Assembly (NCBI GenBank): GCA_950295325.1
Contig: OX485806.1
Coordinates: 34,844,001 to 34,908,000 of the forward strand
Length of the DNA: 64,000 nucleotides
Source of the DNA: Polytrichum commune
Taxonomy: Eukaryota; Streptophyta; Polytrichopsida; Polytrichales; Polytrichaceae
Direction of reading: 5' to 3'
The notes beneath the pieces are model-generated. The model ran no database searches. It saw nothing but the letters and a program-made list of their open reading frames with translations, and had not been told where the DNA came from. Positions 58,382 to 64,000 of this stretch are shown piece after piece (the stretch's first letter is position 1; every line of letters starts with the position of its first letter). A program made the position numbers and the translations under genes.

Positions 58382-58779
58382 CACGGGGAGGTCACTCCAT
58401 TGTCAAGTTGAACACCACGTGCGACCAAAAAAAATCTTCTTTTGGTAATTTGTACCACCAAAATGGGTCAAAATTTTATCAATTTTTTTTCATGAGTAGA
58501 TATACACAATACCTATGACATAGTTAAAAGTGGTAACTAAATTTGTTGATTTATTTTTTTCATAAAACATACCGTTTCTAACTAGAATAACACATAATTG
58601 AACTAAAACAATTACTAAAAAAATAAGGATGACTAAAAATATTAAAAAAATACTATCAATGGTTATGTATAAGTAGAAAAAAGATCATAAATTTTAAAAT
58701 TATATATGGCATGTAATATAGGGGTAGCAAACTTTGTCCGCACGTGGTGTCAACTTGACAATGAAGTGACCTCCCCGTG
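58382..58779. mobile_element. hAT-type MITE with 46-base inverted ends
   Basis: The ends begin CACGGGGAGGTCACT and match in inverted order for about 46 bases with a few changes (GTCAAGTTG, ACACCACGTGCG). The 8-mers AGCTTTTA (58374-58381) and AGTTTTTA (58780-58787) differ at one position and form the likely target duplication. The 398-base element is AT-rich inside and non-coding. Confidence 0.85.
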
Positions 58780-58787
58780 AGTTTTTA

Positions 58788-59534
58788 GGAGAAGAACATT
58801 AGACAAAATGAGCGTGCAAATAATAGGTAAGGCATGGAACGACAAAGGTAGGGATGGTAGTTAATTCCGTTGATCTCCTGCACAACACAATCCATAATCA
58901 ATGCATTGGGATGCCAATCATTTTGGACGCTCAAAACCCATTTAGTCAACCTTGAAAGCCAAGGAGTTAATAGCCATGCCTGGATCTAGACGTGATGTAA
59001 TATGCCATTGGTACTATGTTTCACCACTTGTCAAATACCATCAAGGTGTATGGGGGGAACCGTAGTCATTTGAAGTGGAGGTTAGGCAATATGCATAGTG
59101 CTCTGCCAACAGTGTGTTTACATCCAATGTTTCAACATATAGGACAATTTTTTTATCTTAAAAAAATGATGAGGGAATGAATTATGTTCTACGAGGTGAA
59201 GGAAATGAGACTTTATTTTTTTATCATTTGTCCCAAATGTTGAGTCTAACCATGATTCAACATCATCATCCATATTGATTTGTATACCAATATGGAAGGG
59301 CATGTTGAACACATTTAACAACCTCCTTGTAATAAAACACCCAAGCGGTGTTTTACTCAATCCATATATAGATGCTCATGACATCTAGTTTGTGCAATTG
59401 GTCTGTATCTTTTGCTTTTTTGTTAAACAAAAATCAAACATTCTAGTCACTTAGAAAGAAATTCCTTCATAGTTTTTTTTCCCCCTCCATCACAATTTGT
59501 ATGCAATGGTGGTGTTTAGACATGATATGGGAGA
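58788..59534. other. Intergenic DNA, no gene seen
   Basis: The minus-strand frame at 59118-59360 has no recognisable feature and could at most be a tail of the CACTA-like gene to the right. Confidence 0.35.
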
Positions 59535-61419
59535 CTAAATGTAGCCACCGCCAATCACCTTATTGTGCAACATCCCACCTGCTAGGTTCTTTATAATACC
59601 TTTTCCAATGAATGTCGTCTTCAAGTCTTCCTCTTCATGACCACAGATATGAACCACATCCCCCGCATTCTGCACAAGTGCAACAACCACATGTTAGTGT
59701 TTGAATTACATTACGGCAAGGTTATGGATTCAACAACAAAATATCGTTGCATGTTTTCTAGCAAGTGCGTACCAATTCGAGGCCGGTTTTGGTCTTCTTT
59801 GAAGCCTTGGTGGCAAGGGGAGGTTTATCAGCCCGACATTTGTCCACCACTTGTTTGTTTTTTAATGGGCTACTTCTCAGTTTCTCTACAACGTCGTTTT
59901 TTTTTAAGATTGGCAGAGCCTCCAATGTCAACTTCTCACCTTCAGTCAGTCGTGCACGCTTTTGTTTAGGGGCACCATCTTTTTTGGCATCCCCACCATG
60001 CGCACTGATGCCTTGGCTACTAAATGGCGCCCGAACTGGTCGAATTGCACCGCTAGAAGCCTCATTTACCTGTGAATGTCAACTTCCATTGCGCACATTA
60101 GACATCGCTACACAAGTTATGATTTAGTTCAGCACATACATAAGGCCATATAACTAAGTCTGGTGATATTATATTATTGCCATCAATCATATCATTGTGA
60201 GTTATATTCAGGTCATTACTACACCTAGTAAGCGCGTTAACTGCTTATAGTAAAAAAATCCAGTAATGGCACATACATCTCACTTTATGGCGTAAACTCT
60301 ACTTAATCATGTGGAGTAAAATTTACATTAAAATAATTTCACAAGAATCCGCCCAAATTACATACATGTTCAAGCTCCTCATGCCCCGAAGAGGCTTTCT
60401 GGGATCCGGAGGGGATTTCCGGGCTCGCCACGATTAGCAAATCACATGCACTATCAGACTCTACTACCTTGTTTGTGGGCTCCATTGAAGCTGACCGTGC
60501 AAGCGGAGATACACTTCTACGAGAGTTGGATTTTCCCCCATCAACACTGCAAGGGTGTCCTCCACGCGACGGTGTGCCTACCTCTCTTTCCACTGGGATC
60601 CCAAGTTTGGCCATCACTGCAAGAAGCGAGCTTTGAATGTTGTTGAATTTTTCATCCAATTGCCGAACCTCTGCCCTTACCTCCTCAATACCTACACTCC
60701 TCGTGCGACTTACATGAAGAGATAATCCTAAATTCCATTGTACATCACTAACCCCTCCCACCCCTTTGATAACGTGGAAGACGCTAGATGGCCACCTTTT
60801 GACATTGACGTGTTTTTGGGCCTTTCAAGCTCCACCTCAATCTCTTCTTGGCAGGGGTCCCTCTTTAAACATGCCGCCTACACAAAAAAATGAGTTTGCA
60901 AAAATTATAACAACAACTGCACATCATTTGCTACTTTGACCAATATTATATAGATATATGTTAAAAACTAATTTGTTATTGCCAAAGTGCTTACCAGCCT
61001 AGTCCGCACCTCACCCTCGGATCGGCCGAATGTTGACATTTTTTTCACACATTTTCGTACCTCCCTCATAACATTTGTCTGCTCGATCTTCTTTGGATCG
61101 CGAGTGTGCTCCACCATGTTCAACCAATGATCAAGCCGGATAGATTTTGGTTTACACAAACCTTTCAAAATGCGCATTTTTATTTAAGCTCTTTTGCTCT
61201 TAAACTGTTGGCCAAGGTTGTTTTTAAATACCTCGTACCTTAACACACGCGGTTCCCCTTTGTATCCTCGATATTCCCAATTCTCCCTCATTCGCGTATA
61301 GATGTTGTCCAATGTTGTCCCATCCTGGTCATTTATGTTGTCGACGCTCCAGTCCAAGTTGCTGGAGTAGCCACGCAGAGCATTCAGCCATTGTAGCATG
61401 TACACACCACTGGAAAATC
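59535..61419 (-). pseudogene. En/Spm (CACTA)-like transposon gene relic
   Basis: Minus-strand exons can be joined: 61419-60995, 60877-60366, 60069-59773 and 59669-59535, with GT-AG borders. The first contains KGEPRVLRYEVFKNNLGQQF, a stop (TAA, 61184-61186), then LDHWLNMVEHTRDPKKIEQT and REVRKCVKKMSTFGRSEGEV, the style of ORFs accompanying En/Spm elements. The second has a frame change near 60800 and a coiled coil (EEVRAEVRQLDEKFNNIQSS). The third is basic (PKQKRARLTEGEKLTLEALP). The last holds TTFIGKGIIKNLAGGMLHNK and VIGGGYI, like the TNP1/En-Spm C-terminal domain. The stop and frameshift indicate decay. The family assignment is from memory of motifs and is moderate. Confidence 0.5.
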
Positions 61420-61867
61420 CTGCAAAACAATTCACACCAACCACAATCCACATTGACCACCCACATTAGCGATAACCTAAATTAATTTCAACTGTGTAAA
61501 GTAATGTGGATCTATGCATAATAATTGTGCATAGTCATGTACAACTCTACATGTCCAAAGCACTGCAATATGATCTATAGTAAGCAAGACACATTCTTCA
61601 ATATTCAACCAGCCGGGGGGTAACCAGATTGAATAGAATATATATACCCAAAGGGTGCAGGCCAGTAAGGATTTCATATGCAGTCTCCCTGTTTCCCTTG
61701 AATAATTGTCACCATGCGCACACAATCGTATGGAAAGAGAGAATTCTAGATTTAATAACAATTTTAACATCTACCCAGTTAACTGTTTGTTATTACTGTG
61801 TACAATAATGTTCCCTACTATGGGTAGTAAGGTCCTACTTTGCAATATGCTCCTTAACACCAATTCT

Positions 61868-62133
61868 AGCCAAGGGGAGCAATAGTTTTTTCTACAAAAG
61901 ATTCTATATCAGACATAGGATGCCTATCCTTAGGCAATATGGGAGACCATTGTGGATTGAAACCAGCATCATTAGAGAAGGATGCAACCCCAACTGACCC
62001 AATGTTAGATGAGGTTGTAGCTCTAAGCAGTGATGAGGTGCTCGTAGCTTTGAACACAGATGAGCATGAACCGTCTTATGAAGACGATGATAAAGCTGGA
62101 CTTGAAGAAGATGGTCATGCTCTGATAGATTAA
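61868..62133 (+). CDS. Acidic open frame of unknown function
   Basis: After a possible acceptor (TTCTAG, ending 61867 or nearby) a plus-strand frame runs to a TAA at 62131-62133: PRGAIVFSTKDSIS, GNMGDHCGLKPASLEKD, then an acidic tail (ALNTDEHEPSYEDDDKAG, LEEDGHALID). The opposite strand is also open over 61866-62057 (FSNDAGFNPQWSPILPKD) and could be a 5' exon of the CACTA-like gene. I cannot decide which strand, if either, is coding. Confidence 0.2.
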
Positions 62134-62199
62134 ATTATAAAATCTTGAGTATGTGGAAATCTCATATTGTGTAAAAATATGTATATTTCATTATGAGTT

Positions 62200-62513
62200 C
62201 AAAAATAAATGGGCCATTTTTTTGTGAGCATTCAATGGAAAACCCAAAAACACATAACCCTTTGAAGTGACATAGTGAGGTTGACCACTTCACTATCCGT
62301 AGTAATGAACGTTTTTTGACGTTCCCGAACACGTTATCAAGTGCGTTTCCAAGCACATTCTTGTCCCACATGACTACCATGACACCCCGAAATTAACTCA
62401 GACTTGAGGATAGTAAAGGTGGATTTCAACAATTTCAACCATTCACTGTTCATGGTAGTAAAAGACATGCAGTGAAGTGGGTGCGGGAATAAAAGACGTG
62501 TTTTGTTGTAGTG
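62200..62513 (-). mobile_element. Terminal part of a CACTA-type transposon
   Basis: On the minus strand the sequence from 62513 reads CACTACAACAAAACACGTC, the classic En/Spm terminus. It is followed by repeated subterminal words (GTCTTTTATTCCC, then GTCTTTTACTACC) and ATGAACAGTGAATGG. The repeat at 62514-62654 stops exactly at this border. The minus-strand gene relic at 59535-61419 would be read inward from this end. No matching opposite end was found, so element limits are unknown; the start at 62200 is arbitrary. Confidence 0.5.
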
Positions 62514-62654
62514 CAATATGCTCGTTAACCCCAGTTCTAGCCATCAACCCTAAACTTTAATCTTGATTACAACTCAATGTGACATATGTAATTCAAATAT
62601 CATGGGTGGGAGTGTGCTCTCTGATTTAACAAACCCCCATGGCAGGACTTCCCA
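62514..62654 (-). repeat. Inverted copy of the repeat at 54778-54930
   Basis: In reverse complement it follows the order of the copy at 54778: ACACCATGGGAAGTCC, GGTTTGTTA, GCACACTCCCACCC, TTGAATTACATATGT, AGTTTAGGG, GAGCATATT. A third, short piece of the same repeat (GCAATATGCTCCTTAACACC) lies at 61834-61868. Confidence 0.65.
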
Positions 62655-63092
62655 TGGTGTGTGTGAGGCCAAACCACCCACCCTTATGCGTCCTAGTCCG
62701 GGTGAGGGCATGGGGGTCACATTCATACTAACCTAGCTAAATCATTCCAATGTCATCAACTTCCATTGCATTTCACATCAATGCTTGGCACCCCAATTTA
62801 TTCCACAACAAGATTACAAGTGTTAAGAAACACTCTTCTCTATTATGGCGCTATTAGCGTACTCAAGTACAATCCCACACAACTCAACCACAAGTCCACC
62901 CCCTAATGCCACCTTCTAATGCCTAGTGGTCAACCAACTTGCTAATGACTAATTATCTAATTAACATTATGTGATACCATATTAACTAACTATAACATAA
63001 TCTAATGTCACACTCTTAGGTTCCTCCTCCCTTTATACTATTGTAGTCTCAACCCCTCAGACATTTGCCTAGATCCCACACTATTCTAAGGT

Positions 63093-63375
63093 CTGCAACC
63101 AGTTGCCTCAAGCGCCTAACTCGGTTCGGCCTAGCTGCCTCAATTCCCTTAGTCTGCAGCCAGTCGCCTCAAACCCAGCTGAGTTCGGCCAGCTGCCTCA
63201 ATTCCCTCAGTCTGCAGCCATCGATTCAAACCCAGCTGCGTTCGGCCCAACTGCCTCAATTCCCTTAGTCTGCATCCAGTCGCCTCAAACCCAGCTCAGT
63301 TCGGCCAGCTGCCTCAATTCCCTTAGTCTGCAGCCATCGATTCAAACCCAGCTGAGTTCGGCCCATCTTCCTCAA
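63093..63375 (+). repeat. 58-base tandem repeat with alternating variants
   Basis: Units start at 63135, 63193, 63251 and 63309 (CTGCCTCAATTCCC), exactly 58 bases apart, with a partial unit before. Variant A (CAGTCGCCTCAAACCCAGCT) alternates with variant B (CATCGATTCAAACCCAGCTG), giving a 116-base higher-order period. Because 58 is not a multiple of 3, the open frames across it (63065-63594) are repeat artefacts. A purine-rich AGAGAGGAG tract follows at 63376-63440. Confidence 0.9.
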
Positions 63376-63440
63376 GGAGGAGAGAAGAGAGAGGAGAGGG
63401 AAGAAGAGAGGAGAGGGAGAGAGGAGGAGAAGGGGAGAGG

Positions 63441-64000
63441 CACCCAAACCACAAGCCCCTTAAACCCTCTCCTACTTAGTAGGACCTTATCCTATCCACT
63501 AAACCCTCACCCCCTAAACCAACAAGATAGATCCCAATTCAAACACTTAAACCCAAGGACCTTCCCCTTGATTCATCAAACACTACTCCCTTAACCAAAA
63601 CACTCCATAATGCCACTAAGCTTCTAATTAACCACTCAAAATAAGCCTAAGGCCTAAAACATAACTCCACACCAAGCCTCACTCTTTTTAATATTTTTAA
63701 TTGTTTTAATAACAACTTCAAATGCAATTCTAAGTAAATTCTAAACCTAACACAAATATGAGCACCCATTTTGGGCTCATAGTGTGTTGTACAGGATGCC
63801 ACATCCATGCTTGGGAGAGAAATCTCCTATCATGGATCAATGATAGAGATGCTCATTATCCAATGGATGAGCCCAATTTGGCCCATGTTTAGAGTTCAAG
63901 ACCTTGAAAACCTCATTGTGGTTTTTTCAAGTTGGCCCAAAGATTTGGCTCCAAATTTTTCCACCTAGGACTCTACACAAGATGAGTAAATGTTCAAGCC
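63441..64000. other. Intergenic DNA at the window edge
   Basis: Pyrimidine-rich then AT-rich sequence with many AAACCCT/ACCCTA-like words but no true array and no gene. Confidence 0.4.

Noticed and set aside
63103-63594. 163-codon Pro/Gln/Ser-rich frame
   Set aside because: It spans the 58-base tandem repeat, whose length is not a multiple of 3, so the frame rotates through the repeat; this is not expected of a gene.

Overview
This window looks like nuclear DNA of a land plant. It is AT-rich, its genes are split by many GT-AG introns, and it carries a plant-type MAP4K kinase, a plant cytochrome b561-domain protein, the complex III hinge subunit, traces of an NB-LRR-type gene, and the DNA-transposon and MITE families usual in plants. 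Nothing bacterial, organellar or viral was seen. I cannot name the lineage; nothing seen excludes a non-flowering plant.

Three ordinary genes can be rebuilt exon by exon, each with a consistent reading frame. (1) A cytochrome b561-domain membrane protein lies on the minus strand in 4 exons (3263-5651, open upstream to 5828). (2) A 77-residue QCR6/hinge subunit of mitochondrial complex III lies on the plus strand in 3 exons (16566-17780). (3) A 744-residue Ste20/MAP4K-alpha-type kinase lies on the plus strand in 20 exons (25912-35674). Its first intron holds four tandem copies of a ~270-base repeat. These genes do not form a pathway together; this is a typical gene-sparse plant region. Between them are a decayed coiled-coil ORF (19.4-19.8 kb) and an NB-LRR-like relic with stops and frameshifts (22.5-24.1 kb).

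Most of the rest is mobile DNA, mainly class II. A structurally complete 4.6-kb PIF/Harbinger element (49540-54128) has TAA target duplications, matched ends, a Myb/SANT-like ORF1 and a transposase with an uninterrupted DDE frame. A decayed BED-finger hAT element (41380-45115) has stop codons and lacks the first catalytic Asp. A minus-strand En/Spm(CACTA)-like gene relic lies at 59.5-61.4 kb, with one CACTA-type end at 62513. Non-autonomous elements include a 394-base PIF-type MITE carrying a long internal hairpin (36368-36761), two hAT-type MITEs with 8-base target duplications (39471-39864 and 58382-58779), a 615-base MITE family in three copies and a ~340-base MITE family in four copies. 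One copy of the 615-base family is interrupted by a 635-base Mutator-like element flanked by an 11-base duplication, and the uninterrupted copies serve as natural empty sites.

The most noteworthy features are the intact PIF/Harbinger element next to a MITE with related ends, and the nested Mutator-like insertion with interleaved palindromes. Tandem repeats of 58, 153 and ~270 bases and several microsatellites complete the picture. Long stretches (9.1-12.8, 14.5-15.7, 38.1-39.5 and 54.9-58.4 kb) show no gene I can support.
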